A stretch of 60,366 nt of DNA from Planococcus sp. CAU13 (GCF_000775575.1 NZ_JRGN01000192.1:1-60366), one strand, 5' to 3'. Positions 17,097 through 25,872 are shown, numbered from the stretch's first letter. Program-made: numbers and translations. Notes: generated by a model not told the origin, from the sequence alone.

Positions 17097-18368
17097 TTAA
17101 TCTAATGGATAGCTATTATCCAAAAATTCCCCATACGTCAGTTGTTCTAAAATCTCATATTGCTTCTTTCCTTGCATCTCTAAGAGTACTTTCTCAGAGA
17201 CATACATTTCTTCCAAGTTTAATGTATTCGCTATTTGAATTAACTTCAAGTCAGCCAGTTCTTTCTTTTTCAATAGCTGAAGGCTTATTTTTAATGCTTC
17301 ACGAACATCTTTTAAAACCATTGGAATATAAGCTCTCTTTAAAAAAGTTGTGGTAATTGTATTTTCATTCATTTTTTTAAAATTGATTTTATGAAACAAT
17401 TTTTCTGTAACAAAATCAGCAAGACCTACGCCTAGCGCATTTCCATGGGACGATTCAGATAAATCGTCCACAATGATAAATTCAATTTCAGGTCTTACGG
17501 GATCTGGCTGATTTTTTATATTGATTCGGCCAATGACGTTTGTATCCATTCCTGTTCCACTGAAGTTTTTTCCTATTTCATTAATTACTAAAATATCAAT
17601 TTCATCAACTGGCAGCTTCGGAAGATTGTCATTTGCTATTTCCAGTAACTTAGGTTCCATCGAAATAATTTCATGCGTGTGAATAGCCTTAACAACACTA
17701 GTATGATCATAAGCATCTTCAACAATTGCAAGACCAAACAAAATAATTCCAGAATCAAATACAATTTCGGCAGTATCTCGAATATGATTCCGTAAGCCTT
17801 CTACACCGAAAGAATGCATTGTCCTGGCCATGGCATGGTTCCCTAAACCGATTGTAGACATTTTACTTAAACCACTTTCATAAATCGCTGTGAAATCAGT
17901 GTGTTTTTTTATACGATTGATAACTATTACGCCATCACTTTCATAACCGATTTTATCTGTATAAACAGGCACACCATTTTTTGTTTCACCAAGCTTTACT
18001 ACTTCCATTGATGAAAGAATCGGCACCCCGCAGCTTACTTCTGTAATTCCTAAGCTTTCCAGCACTTCTGTTTGCCCTTCTGCCGTTGCACCGCCATGAC
18101 TTCCCATGGAAGGAATAATAAAAGGGTTCGCACCCTTTTCTTTTAAAAAGTTGATAACCGTCACAACGATTAGCTTTAAATTATGAATCCCTCTGCTTCC
18201 CACAGTTAAGCCGATTCTTTTTCCACTTAAATTTACATCAGAGAAATTCAACGTCGCTAGTTCAGATAAAATTTCTTCTTTCAGATTTGGTATTGATTTT
18301 TCCGGAAAAATATTTTTTATCTTATAAATTTTTAAATCGTTAATCTCTTGATATGGAGACTCTATCAT
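17097..18368 (-). CDS. LarA-like nickel-pincer cofactor-dependent isomerase (DUF2088-related)
   Basis: 423 residues. SMGSHGGATAEGQTEVLESL (~95) corresponds to the cofactor/substrate loop of lactate racemase LarA, and the later SGLSKMSTIGLGNH contains the lysine expected to tether the nickel-pincer nucleotide. The family racemises or epimerises 2-hydroxyacids by hydride transfer. The start overlaps the tartrate-type dehydrogenase stop (ATGA), so the two are coupled. No LarB, LarC or LarE cofactor-synthesis genes are in the window; they would have to be elsewhere. The likely job is to convert one stereoisomer of a hydroxyacid into the form used by a neighbouring dehydrogenase. Substrate is unknown. 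Confidence 0.75.
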   Translation of the reverse strand: MIESPYQEINDLKIYKIKNIFPEKSIPNLKEEILSELATLNFSDVNLSGKRIGLTVGSRGIHNLKLIVVTVINFLKEKGANPFIIPSMGSHGGATAEGQTEVLESLGITEVSCGVPILSSMEVVKLGETKNGVPVYTDKIGYESDGVIVINRIKKHTDFTAIYESGLSKMSTIGLGNHAMARTMHSFGVEGLRNHIRDTAEIVFDSGIILFGLAIVEDAYDHTSVVKAIHTHEIISMEPKLLEIANDNLPKLPVDEIDILVINEIGKNFSGTGMDTNVIGRINIKNQPDPVRPEIEFIIVDDLSESSHGNALGVGLADFVTEKLFHKINFKKMNENTITTTFLKRAYIPMVLKDVREALKISLQLLKKKELADLKLIQIANTLNLEEMYVSEKVLLEMQGKKQYEILEQLTYGEFLDNSYPLD

Positions 18369-19423
18369 TTTTCCTTCAGTCTCTTCATTAATTCGTCTGT
18401 AAAATCTGTTGTTCCATATTTCCCGCCCAAGTCAGGAGTTTTAATGCCATCCACCAACAAGTCTTCTACTGTACTTAAGAGCATAGAAGCAAGTTCTGTA
18501 TGACCAAGGTGGTCCAGCATCAGTTTGGCCGTCCACAATTGTCCAATCGGATTGGCAATATTTCTTCCAGCAATATCTGGTGCCGATCCGTGAACCGGCT
18601 CAAACATGGATGGATATTTTCCATTTACATTGATATTGGCAGCTGGTGCTATTCCTATACTGCCCATGATGGCCGCACCAATATCCGTCAGTATATCTCC
18701 AAACAAGTTACTTGCCACTATGACATCAAATGATTCTGGTTTTGTCACGAAGTAGGCACTTAACGCATCAATATGAATTAGTTCTGTCTCCATACCTTCA
18801 TGTTTTGCTGTTACTTCAGTAAATACCTTATTCCAAAACGGCATGCTGTAAAATAATCCATTCGATTTAGTTGCACTTGTTAATTTATTTCCCCGATTTT
18901 TCGCTAACTCAGAGGCATAACTTATTACATGCTCTGTAGCTTTACGGGTAAAGACATTGGTTTGAATGGCGATTTCATCCTCATCTCGATGAATCGACCC
19001 GCCGACTTGACTGTATTCTCCCTCGCTATTTTCACGTACGACGACAAAGTCGAATGGGGCATCGCTTCTAAGAGGGGACTGAATGCCTTTTAAGCTTTTG
19101 ACTGGACGCAAGTTAACCACCTGCTGAAATTCACGTCGAATATTAATAAGTGCTCCCCACAAAGCAATATGGTCCGGAACACGCTTGGGATCACCAATCG
19201 CCCCTAAAAAAATGGCATCATGATTTCTCAATTGATCGTAGCCGTCATCCGGCATCATTTTTCCATACTCCATATAATAATCACAGTTCCATGGATAAAT
19301 TGTCTTCTCAAACTCAATTCCTCCATGAATATCTGCCAATAAATCCAACACATTTAAACTTGCCGGCACAACTTCTTTCCCGATACCATCACCTGGCAAA
19401 ACGGCTAAATTAATCTTTCCCAC
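18365..19423 (-). CDS. ttuC: Tartrate dehydrogenase / D-malate dehydrogenase-type decarboxylating enzyme
   Basis: 352 residues of the isocitrate/isopropylmalate dehydrogenase superfamily. LPGDGIGKEVVP, NLRPVKSLKGI, the substrate loop RENSEGEYSQVGG and the SNLFGDILTD metal motif are clear. The EGEYS loop and ATKSNG segment are as in TtuC/YeaU/YcsA proteins, which oxidatively decarboxylate D-malate and act on tartrates. The GTG start is set by AAGGTGGAG seven bases upstream. It forms a coupled pair with the LarA-like isomerase, which suggests that its beta-hydroxyacid substrate is presented as a racemate or wrong epimer. Assignment between tartrate and D-malate is open. Confidence 0.85.
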   Translation of the reverse strand: MGKINLAVLPGDGIGKEVVPASLNVLDLLADIHGGIEFEKTIYPWNCDYYMEYGKMMPDDGYDQLRNHDAIFLGAIGDPKRVPDHIALWGALINIRREFQQVVNLRPVKSLKGIQSPLRSDAPFDFVVVRENSEGEYSQVGGSIHRDEDEIAIQTNVFTRKATEHVISYASELAKNRGNKLTSATKSNGLFYSMPFWNKVFTEVTAKHEGMETELIHIDALSAYFVTKPESFDVIVASNLFGDILTDIGAAIMGSIGIAPAANINVNGKYPSMFEPVHGSAPDIAGRNIANPIGQLWTAKLMLDHLGHTELASMLLSTVEDLLVDGIKTPDLGGKYGTTDFTDELMKRLKEK

Positions 19424-19520
19424 TCTAAATCTCCACCTTCTAGTTAGTTATATATATCAAACAGCTATTTAAGTTGAACAAATAATTTAATATTCATAAT
19501 TGGTTCTTCACAGTAACCGG

Positions 19521-19559
19521 TCCTTTCGGTAAACTTTACTTTTTGTTTATCCGAAAGGA
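19521..19559. repeat. Intergenic hairpin inside the dehydrogenase operon
   Basis: Inverted arms 19521-19534 and 19545-19559 (one-base bulge) lie in the 171-bp gap between the SDR and the tartrate-type dehydrogenase. No T-run follows on the minus strand, so it looks more like an RNA processing or stability element than a terminator. Confidence 0.5.
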
Positions 19560-19594
19560 AACATCCGAAAAACTAACTTCTGCCTCTATTGTTC

Positions 19595-20356
19595 CTATAG
19601 ACCTCTTCCGCCATCAACATTAAACACGGAACCCGTGATAAACGAAGCATCGTGTGAAGATAAATAAGCAATCATTTTGGCAATATCTTCAGGAGTACAC
19701 AGTCGGCCAATTGGCACGGAATCCGTATAAATTCTGCGTCCTTCCACTGGATCTAAACCATTATAAAACTTCTCCAGCATCGGAGTTTCCGCCGGTCCTG
19801 GATTGATAACATTCGCCCGTACCCCATGTGGAGCAAGCTCCAGCGCAATTGAACGCGTGAGTTCAACTAACCCGCCTTTTGATGCGCAATATGCTGATAA
19901 CCCTGGACGCGGACGAACAGAAGCAATAGAAGAAACATTGACGATACTTCCTTTTGTAACTTTCAAGTGTGGTATAGCATACTTTGATAATAAGAATGGG
20001 GCTTTAAGATTGACAGCCATTTGTTTTTCCCAGAAATCCTCTTCAACTTTCTCAATTTCCGTAAACGCCATTGGCATCCCAGCAATATTTGCTAAAACGT
20101 CAATTTGTCCAAATTCTTCCACTGTTTCATCGATGACTCTTTTTGCAATTTCTTGCTTTGAAATATCTCCTGTTACGACTTTGCATCTCGCGCCTATGTT
20201 TTCCACCAATTCCTTTGTAGCTATTGCATTATTTTCATTTATATCTGCAATAACTATTGCTGCGCCTTCTCCAGCCAGCTCCAGCGCTGTTGCACGCCCC
20301 ATTCCCGAACCTGCTCCAGTAATAATAAATACTTTATTTTCAAATTTCTTCCCCAT
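19595..20356 (-). CDS. SDR-family oxidoreductase
   Basis: About 253 residues, a classical short-chain dehydrogenase. TGAGSGMGRATA binds the nucleotide, NIAGMP is the NAG-like motif, and the catalytic Ser (NVSSIAS), Tyr and Lys (SAYCASKGG) are present. The ATG at 20356 follows GGAAA/GGGGAAAA; longer in-frame starts lack this. The neighbouring ALDH stop is 17 bases upstream, so it is in the same operon. SDRs of this type oxidise secondary hydroxyls of sugars, polyols or hydroxyacids. The substrate cannot be read. Confidence 0.88.
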   Translation of the reverse strand: MGKKFENKVFIITGAGSGMGRATALELAGEGAAIVIADINENNAIATKELVENIGARCKVVTGDISKQEIAKRVIDETVEEFGQIDVLANIAGMPMAFTEIEKVEEDFWEKQMAVNLKAPFLLSKYAIPHLKVTKGSIVNVSSIASVRPRPGLSAYCASKGGLVELTRSIALELAPHGVRANVINPGPAETPMLEKFYNGLDPVEGRRIYTDSVPIGRLCTPEDIAKMIAYLSSHDASFITGSVFNVDGGRGL

Positions 20357-20372
20357 TATTTTTCCCCATTTC

Positions 20373-21818
20373 CTAGTTATAATTGATGATAACCACTTTT
20401 TCATCTGTCATTTCCTTGATTGCATAAATTGGACCTTCTTTTCCTAGGCCACTATCTTTAACCCCTCCGTACGGCTGCCAGTCCGAACGATACGTTGACA
20501 CATCATTTACAATGACGCCGCCAAACTCCAGTTCAGCAGATGCACGCATCACAAGATTTAAATCTGTTGTAAATAATCCCGCTTGAAGACCGAACTTAGA
20601 GTTATTTGCTTCTTTAATTACTTCGTCAATCTCCGCATATTCCAGCAAACTGATAACTGGACCAAAAATCTCTTCACATACAACTTTCATAGTAGGTTTT
20701 AAATTTTTTAAAATAGTCGGCTCTATGAACGCCCGATCACGCTTTCCGCCTGTCACAACGATAGCACCTTCTGTAACCGCTTCCTTTATCCAGCTTTCAA
20801 CACGCTCTGCCTGCCGTTCAGAGATTAATGGTCCTACATCAGTAGCCGGGTCTTCCGGGTTGCCGACGCTCAGAGCTTGTGCGGCTTCTTTCAAATATTC
20901 TTCAAATTCTGCGAAAATATCTTTATGTGCATAAATACGCTGAACAGAAATACATGCTTGCCCATTAAGCGTCGCCAAACCTCTTTTTGCACACAGTTGC
21001 GCAATACTTCTTAAATTCTGCGCATCTTTATGAATTATGTTTGGAGAATTGCTGCCCAACTCTAATGTTACTTTTCTTACGCCTACAGAGTTTTTTATAT
21101 GAGTTCCTACACCGACACTTCCTGTAAACGTATACATATTAATGCGATCATCATGCAGTAAATACTCACCCGTTTTATGACCATATCCATTTACTAAATT
21201 GATAAAGCCATTTGGTAGACCAGCTTCTTCAAATATATCAATAATTTGAGCAACCGTAATCGGCGCTAACTCTGCTGACTTTAATACCACCGTGTTTCCT
21301 GCTGCAATAGCTGGGGCAATTTTGTGCATCGCTAATGTAAATGGCAAATTAAATGGCGTAATTGCCGCTACTATACCAACAGGTACACGAACGGTGTAAG
21401 CAAGCTTTTTCTCTTCTATTGTTTTATTCGGAAGTGGCACACCCTCTCCAAAAATTCTTCTGGATTCCTCTGCAGAGATGATTAAGGTTTCAATACCCCG
21501 ATCAATTTCCACATATGAATCTTGTAAGGATTTCCCTACCTCTCTTGTAAGAGAAAGTGCCAGTTCTTCTTTCCTTCTTCGAAGAATAGTTGCTGCTTTG
21601 GATAAAATTTCATAACGTTGTTGTGCTGATAGTTTTATATTTCGAAAAGTTTCGTGCGCACTTGTAACCGCTTTCTTTACGAGCTCTTCATCCGCACAAT
21701 AGACTTTTGCCAATTGCTCATTTGTAAATTTATTTTCAACTATTAAGGTTTCACCTTGAAAAATCCGCTCGCCGTTAATAACATGTCCAATCTCAAGTAG
21801 CTCAGTTTGTTTAACCAA
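20373..21818 (-). CDS. Aldehyde dehydrogenase (lactaldehyde-type), copy 2
   Basis: 481 residues, first gene of the GntR-controlled operon. ITPFNLPFTLAMHKIAPA, Glu in TLELGSNSPN and the catalytic Cys in NGQACISVQR are intact, and PYGGVKDSGLGKEGP closes the protein, as in its paralogue at 15639-17084. The start is a TTG six bases after GGAGAGG. Two near-related ALDHs in one operon suggest either two successive oxidations (both ends of a diol or dialdehyde) or two substrates. The promoter with two GntR-type operators lies immediately upstream. Confidence 0.9.
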   Translation of the reverse strand: MVKQTELLEIGHVINGERIFQGETLIVENKFTNEQLAKVYCADEELVKKAVTSAHETFRNIKLSAQQRYEILSKAATILRRRKEELALSLTREVGKSLQDSYVEIDRGIETLIISAEESRRIFGEGVPLPNKTIEEKKLAYTVRVPVGIVAAITPFNLPFTLAMHKIAPAIAAGNTVVLKSAELAPITVAQIIDIFEEAGLPNGFINLVNGYGHKTGEYLLHDDRINMYTFTGSVGVGTHIKNSVGVRKVTLELGSNSPNIIHKDAQNLRSIAQLCAKRGLATLNGQACISVQRIYAHKDIFAEFEEYLKEAAQALSVGNPEDPATDVGPLISERQAERVESWIKEAVTEGAIVVTGGKRDRAFIEPTILKNLKPTMKVVCEEIFGPVISLLEYAEIDEVIKEANNSKFGLQAGLFTTDLNLVMRASAELEFGGVIVNDVSTYRSDWQPYGGVKDSGLGKEGPIYAIKEMTDEKVVIINYN

Positions 21819-21857
21819 AATTACCTCTCCTTTTAACGGAATTTTCTTTCTAGTTCG

Positions 21858-21886
21858 ATTATATTTTAATTGTATACCTTAGTCAA
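21858..21886 (-). promoter_or_regulatory. Promoter of the ALDH/SDR/LarA-like operon
   Basis: Read on the minus strand: TTGACT (21881-21886) and TATAAT (21858-21863) with a 17-base spacer. A GTATAC-containing operator half lies inside the spacer, so a bound regulator would block the promoter. Confidence 0.8.
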
Positions 21887-21903
21887 TACATATTGTATAC
21901 AAT
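21869..21903. promoter_or_regulatory. Twin GntR/FCD-type operators
   Basis: A perfect 12-base palindrome ATTGTATACAAT (21892-21903) sits just upstream of the -35. ATTGTATAC recurs at 21869-21877, 23 bases away, about two helical turns. TTGTATACAA cores are typical of FCD-type GntR regulators; the divergent GntR gene starts at 21997. Confidence 0.75.
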
Positions 21904-21996
21904 TTGTATTAATGATACTCTATTTAAAACCTGTATAATATTTATCAGTCTAATTTTTGTTTTATAATTCTATTTTCGTAGTGAAGGAGTACCTAA

Positions 21997-22629
21997 ATGA
22001 AGAAGCTGACATTAAAAGAACAGGCCTATCAGCAAATTAAAAAGCTAATTATAGACGGAAACTTTAAGCCTGGTGAATCATTAACAGAACGAGAGCTTAC
22101 CGAGCTACTGAATATGAGCCGCACCCCTATTCGATCGGCTTTAGAAAAATTAGAAGCAGATGGATTTATTCAGAATCTGCCTAATAAAGGACCTGTCGTT
22201 TCGAATATTTCCTATCATAAACTTTTGAATATTTATGATTTGCGGATAGCTATAGAATCTTATAGTGCGAAACAATATTCACATGTTGCATTTACCAAAG
22301 AGATGCAAAAGTGTTTCAAAGAAAATTTGAATGAGCAGAAGAATGCAATGGATCAACAAGATTCTATAAAATTCTCTTACTTTGATCGGGAATTTCATTA
22401 TCTGATTTTGAAATTTTATGGAAATGAAGAAATCATAAAAGTATTTGAACAAATTCAAAATCAATTATTACTTTTAGCTTTGGAAGTATTCAAAAGCAAA
22501 CAAGGAAATTTAAAATTATTTTTCAATGAGCATCAAACAATCTACAATTTAATTTTAGAAGGAAATGGTGAAGAAGCTGCAAATATTGTCACCAAACATT
22601 TAGAATATGGAAAGCAAATCCTATTATAA
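21997..22629 (+). CDS. GntR-family regulator, FCD (FadR) subfamily
   Basis: 210 residues. The N-terminal winged HTH is clear (GESLTERELTELLNMSRTPI near residue 27, then ALEKLEADGFI), and the C-terminal ~140 residues fit the all-helical FCD ligand-binding domain with YFDREFHYLILKFYGN. FCD regulators are usually repressors released by a small organic acid. It is divergent from the ALDH operon and the palindromes between them are the natural target; the gene may repress itself too. A TATAAT at 21934-21939 with a poor -35 could be its promoter. The effector would be an informative clue to the operon's substrate. Confidence 0.9.
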   Translation: MKKLTLKEQAYQQIKKLIIDGNFKPGESLTERELTELLNMSRTPIRSALEKLEADGFIQNLPNKGPVVSNISYHKLLNIYDLRIAIESYSAKQYSHVAFTKEMQKCFKENLNEQKNAMDQQDSIKFSYFDREFHYLILKFYGNEEIIKVFEQIQNQLLLLALEVFKSKQGNLKLFFNEHQTIYNLILEGNGEEAANIVTKHLEYGKQILL

Positions 22630-22659
22630 ATTTCTCATGAGATAGTTTTTCCAATTAAA

Positions 22660-22708
22660 ATAAGCTCTGTTAGGTGTAATGAAAACAATTACACCTAACA
22701 GAGCTTAT
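22660..22708. terminator. Long perfect hairpin, probable bidirectional terminator
   Basis: Two 21-base arms (22660-22680 and 22688-22708) are perfectly complementary around a 7-base loop. It lies between the convergent GntR and RpiB-family genes. The T-tract is short on both sides. Confidence 0.7.
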
Positions 22709-22846
22709 ATTTATCCAGTAGCTTTAAACAAGAGTCTTATAATTTTCCAAATCCTTCGTAAAGTTTTTGATTCCCACATCTATTAAGGCAAACAGCCTTG
22801 TACTAATAGTTAAGAACCTCAATAGGGCTATGGGTGATTAAGTTTA

Positions 22847-23311
22847 TTAAACACTTTTGTTCTCTAAGTACTCTTTTTCTCGATCTATAATTTGCTGAAC
22901 TTTTCTAGCTGAATTTCCGCCTGGGAAACTTGATTCTAAATATGCTTTAACCACATGTTTCGCTACTTCTGGACCTACAATTTTTGCTCCCAATGTAATA
23001 ATTTGAGCATTATTACTTTTTTGTGCCCGCTCAGCTGAGTACGTATCGTGACATGTAGCAGCCCTGATTCCCGGAACCTTCCCAGCTGCAATAGCCATCC
23101 CTATTCCCGTACCACAAACTAAGATGCCTCGCTCAACTTCTTCTGAATTAATTGCCTCTGCTACTTCAAAAGCAGTCCCGGGGTAATCCACTTCTTTGGA
23201 AGTTTCATCTTCTCCGTATTCAATTACTTCATGACCTAACTCAGTAATGTATTTTTTTAGTTCTTCTTTTAATTCAGCTGCATTATGATCTGCTCCAATA
23301 CCAATCTTCAT
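22847..23311 (-). CDS. rpiB: RpiB-family isomerase, probable D-erythrulose-4-phosphate isomerase (EryI-like)
   Basis: 154 residues, RpiB/LacAB family. GIGADHNAAELKEEL opens the protein, CGTGIGMAIAAGK carries the active-site Cys, and CHDTYSAERAQ the conserved His. RpiB proteins isomerise ribose-5-P, but the branch in erythritol, threitol and apionate clusters (EryI) converts D-erythrulose-4-P to D-erythrose-4-P. The window has its own RpiA (56196-56882), so a housekeeping role here is unnecessary. It is the last gene of the TRAP/DhaKL/TPI operon and would deliver the product into the pentose phosphate pathway. The specific substrate is inferred from context. Confidence 0.85.
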   Translation of the reverse strand: MKIGIGADHNAAELKEELKKYITELGHEVIEYGEDETSKEVDYPGTAFEVAEAINSEEVERGILVCGTGIGMAIAAGKVPGIRAATCHDTYSAERAQKSNNAQIITLGAKIVGPEVAKHVVKAYLESSFPGGNSARKVQQIIDREKEYLENKSV

Positions 23312-23355
23312 TCTGACTCCTCCTCCGTATGCTTGCTGGTTTATGAAAATTTTAT

Positions 23356-24201
23356 TTAAGATAGTTTAAGCATTTTTTGAATTGTTAAGTCCAGATGGTC
23401 TTTTTCAAAAACCTTCTTCCAGTCCGGCTGAATAATAGCTTCTTTTCCTAAATCAATTGCGATTAAGCAAGCATCAGAAAATGGGTTCGTGCCTTTTAAA
23501 GCTACAGCTAGCGCTATATTGATATGACCATATAACATAGCTTTGGCAGCTTCCTCAGGTACGCCTAGCTTAATGGTCTCATCTAAACTTTCTTTGAAAA
23601 TCGTTCCAATCATGCATGTGATTGTTTCTACTAAAGTCGGTTCTAAAATAGCCATTTGTTCAACTGTAATTACATGACATTTTACCACGGGTGCATACAT
23701 CAGCTCTATTATCTTTAATGCTTCTGCAAGAATTGCATCATCCCCTGAATGGACAGCAACAACAACATCTTGAGGAGCTGCTACTCCACCAAATGCATCA
23801 TCGTATTCTTCTTTAGTATATCTCTCTAAAAAGACTGATGGATGACATGGATGGGCAACGATCGATGTATGATCATCATCTATCACTAGCTGATTTGCAT
23901 AGGCTGCTGCTGGATCTAATGTAATAACTACGGCACCAGATTTTAATAATGGTTTAACTTGTGATGATACAGCCTTGATATAAATATCCGGCACTGCCAG
24001 AATTACATAATCGCTTTCTGGAAGAGCTTCTTCTAAGGAAAAAACCTTTAAATTTCGTTCCTCTAAATTTTTCAGATTTCTTTCAGAACTTTCTACACAA
24101 CGTAATTGAAACGGCGCATCCGCTAAATTGTTCGAAATGCGTGTACCCATTTTCCCTCCTGCACCAACTAATGTAACCTTTAGATCTGTTAAACTTCTCA
24201 T
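23356..24201 (-). CDS. apnO: PGDH_C-type oxidoreductase, probable D-apionate oxidoisomerase (ApnO)
   Basis: About 281 residues. An N-terminal Rossmann domain starts with VTLVGAGGKMGTRISNN, and the C-terminal half is the phosphogluconate-dehydrogenase-C-like helical domain (VAHPCHPSVFLERYT, EEAAKAMLYGHINIALAVAL). This architecture is that of ApnO, which oxidises D-apionate and rearranges the carbon skeleton to 3-oxo-isoapionate using NAD+. AGGGGGAG before the ATG at 24201 sets the start; the longer open frame upstream overlaps the preceding gene and lacks a site. The downstream partners for its product (OiaC-like, LerK/LerI/EryI-like) are all in the same operon, which is the main support for the assignment. 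Confidence 0.7.
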   Translation of the reverse strand: MRSLTDLKVTLVGAGGKMGTRISNNLADAPFQLRCVESSERNLKNLEERNLKVFSLEEALPESDYVILAVPDIYIKAVSSQVKPLLKSGAVVITLDPAAAYANQLVIDDDHTSIVAHPCHPSVFLERYTKEEYDDAFGGVAAPQDVVVAVHSGDDAILAEALKIIELMYAPVVKCHVITVEQMAILEPTLVETITCMIGTIFKESLDETIKLGVPEEAAKAMLYGHINIALAVALKGTNPFSDACLIAIDLGKEAIIQPDWKKVFEKDHLDLTIQKMLKLS

Positions 24202-24274
24202 TTTTTCTCCCCCTTTAAATTTCACTATAGTTTTACTTTTTGGTATTAAGCTATATATGCTGCTTCTATAAAAT

Positions 24275-25084
24275 TCAACTTTCTCGTGAGAACAGACCCT
24301 CAATGTGCTCAATACTTTTTTCGATCCACTGTTTTTCCAGTCGAACCGTTTCTTCCATTGTTTCTTGCTTAGGCAGCCAAAACTCCATAATGGCATTCGG
24401 CTGTTTTTTATGTTCCTTTAAAACCTTTATCATAGATGCAGCGTCCAATTGCCCTTCACCAAATGAGGTGCCTGTTAAACTAAATCCTACCCATCCATCT
24501 TTACGCGTAAATTTGAAATCTTTCAGATGTAAATTGTTAATGTATGGAGCACTTAGTTTTATTACGTTTTCAGGAGACTCTAAATTAGCAATACAATTGG
24601 CCGGATCTAAGCAAACACCTAATATCGGACTGTCCACTTTCCTGATTATTTCGATAATTTCCGCTGTTTTTCGCTGTTCATACGTTTCTAAAGCAATCTG
24701 TATGCCATGCTGCTCGAAGACTGAAGTTGCTTCCTTCAATAATTGAATGGCTTCTTCTTTTCCGGGAACGAATGTTTCATCATTTAACATGGTCCTCAAG
24801 GTTTTACTCTCCAATAGACGGCAGATTCTTAAATATGCAGTCAACTTAGCAGAGGAAATGCCTCTGGTCCCTACTTCTAATTCGACTCCGTGTTCTTTGG
24901 CTATATTGGATATCCGGATCAACTCTTCATCATTATAAGACTCTAATTCTGGATAATCACAAATTTGCAGTAAATCCAGCCCATAGGCTTTCGTCTCTTT
25001 AATAATTTCTTCCAGAGTTAAGGCTTTTGGGTTGTCTTTCGAGATTTGCCAAAAAAATGAGTATGTGCTCAATCCTAATCTCAT
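24275..25084 (-). CDS. oiaC: Xylose-isomerase-like TIM barrel, probable 3-oxo-isoapionate decarboxylase (OiaC)
   Basis: 269 residues, sugar phosphate isomerase/epimerase superfamily (AP_endonuc_2 fold). The start MRLGLSTYSFFW and the strand ends carrying ALETYEQ, CLDPANC and HLKDFKF provide the Glu, Asp and His expected for the divalent metal; AIMEFWLP supplies a final Glu. In the described D-apionate route, OiaC of this fold decarboxylates 3-oxo-isoapionate to L-erythrulose. The ATG overlaps the TPI-like gene stop by four bases. Next to an ApnO-like enzyme and L-erythrulose-using genes this is the best reading; a generic epimerase is the alternative. Confidence 0.65.
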   Translation of the reverse strand: MRLGLSTYSFFWQISKDNPKALTLEEIIKETKAYGLDLLQICDYPELESYNDEELIRISNIAKEHGVELEVGTRGISSAKLTAYLRICRLLESKTLRTMLNDETFVPGKEEAIQLLKEATSVFEQHGIQIALETYEQRKTAEIIEIIRKVDSPILGVCLDPANCIANLESPENVIKLSAPYINNLHLKDFKFTRKDGWVGFSLTGTSFGEGQLDAASMIKVLKEHKKQPNAIMEFWLPKQETMEETVRLEKQWIEKSIEHIEGLFSRES

Positions 25085-25872
25085 GATTCAACCTTCTTTT
25101 CTTGTGCAGTAAACTCTTTCACTTGAAGTAAAATATTTTTGAAAGAGTCCAGATTCCATGCCGCTCGCCCAATAAACAAACCATCGACATGCCTGCATTT
25201 TAAATAAGGAATAGCGTTTTCAGGATTTACACTCCCCCCAAATAAAATAGGAACCGATTTTCCGACTTCACCGAGGATTTCTTCCAATAAATCTCGAACA
25301 CATTCGTGGACTCCCTCAATATACTTTGGTTCAGCAATTTGCCCACTTTCTCCAATCGCCCAGTAAGGTTCATATGCAATCCAAAGTTGTTGTGCATCTT
25401 CTATTTCAATCTTATGAAGTATTGTTTTCAATTGGGTTGCTAATACATCTTTTGTAAGCAAGAGTTCTTTTTCTCGACTTGATTCACCAATACATACTAG
25501 AGGTTTCAATCCATGCTTAAGTGCTGCTTTTACTTTCTTATTAAGATTTTCATCTGTTTCGTTAAAATACTTTCTTCTTTCGGAATGGCCTAATTCAATT
25601 ACTTGTACACCTATTTCTTTTAAATGTACTGGAGAAATTTCGCCTGTATAAGCTCCCTCATCCTCCCAATGCATATTTTGTGCTCCTAATAGAATAGTAG
25701 AATCATTCAAAATTTCTTGCACCGGATGGAGGCTCGTAAAGGATGGAATAATGAATAATTCAATATCAGTTGAAAAATTTTGAAAAAACCCTTTCAAATC
25801 TGCAGTATATTCTTTAGCTTCTCCAATGGATTTGTACATCTTCCAATTCGTTCCTATTAACGTTTTAGACAT
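25081..25872 (-). CDS. Triosephosphate isomerase paralogue, probable L-erythrulose-1-phosphate isomerase (LerI)
   Basis: 263 residues with all TIM catalytic residues: Lys in GTNWKMYKS, His in IELGHSERR and Glu in AYEPYWAIG, plus the GGSVNPEN phosphate loop. In erythritol, threitol and apionate clusters a TPI homologue (LerI/EryH) converts L-erythrulose-1-P to D-erythrulose-4-P. Its location between DhaL and the OiaC-like gene, overlapping both, supports that role over glycolysis; a Bacillales glycolytic tpiA normally sits in the gapA-pgk-tpiA-pgm operon. Substrate preference cannot be read from motifs. Confidence 0.82.
   Translation of the reverse strand: MSKTLIGTNWKMYKSIGEAKEYTADLKGFFQNFSTDIELFIIPSFTSLHPVQEILNDSTILLGAQNMHWEDEGAYTGEISPVHLKEIGVQVIELGHSERRKYFNETDENLNKKVKAALKHGLKPLVCIGESSREKELLLTKDVLATQLKTILHKIEIEDAQQLWIAYEPYWAIGESGQIAEPKYIEGVHECVRDLLEEILGEVGKSVPILFGGSVNPENAIPYLKCRHVDGLFIGRAAWNLDSFKNILLQVKEFTAQEKKVES

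Noticed and set aside
22847-23311. Housekeeping ribose-5-phosphate isomerase
   Set aside because: A clear RpiA is at 56196-56882, and this copy ends a tetrulose-type operon.
25081-25872. Glycolytic triosephosphate isomerase
   Set aside because: It is embedded between DhaL and an OiaC-like gene with overlaps, not near gapA-pgk; the motif alone cannot exclude it.
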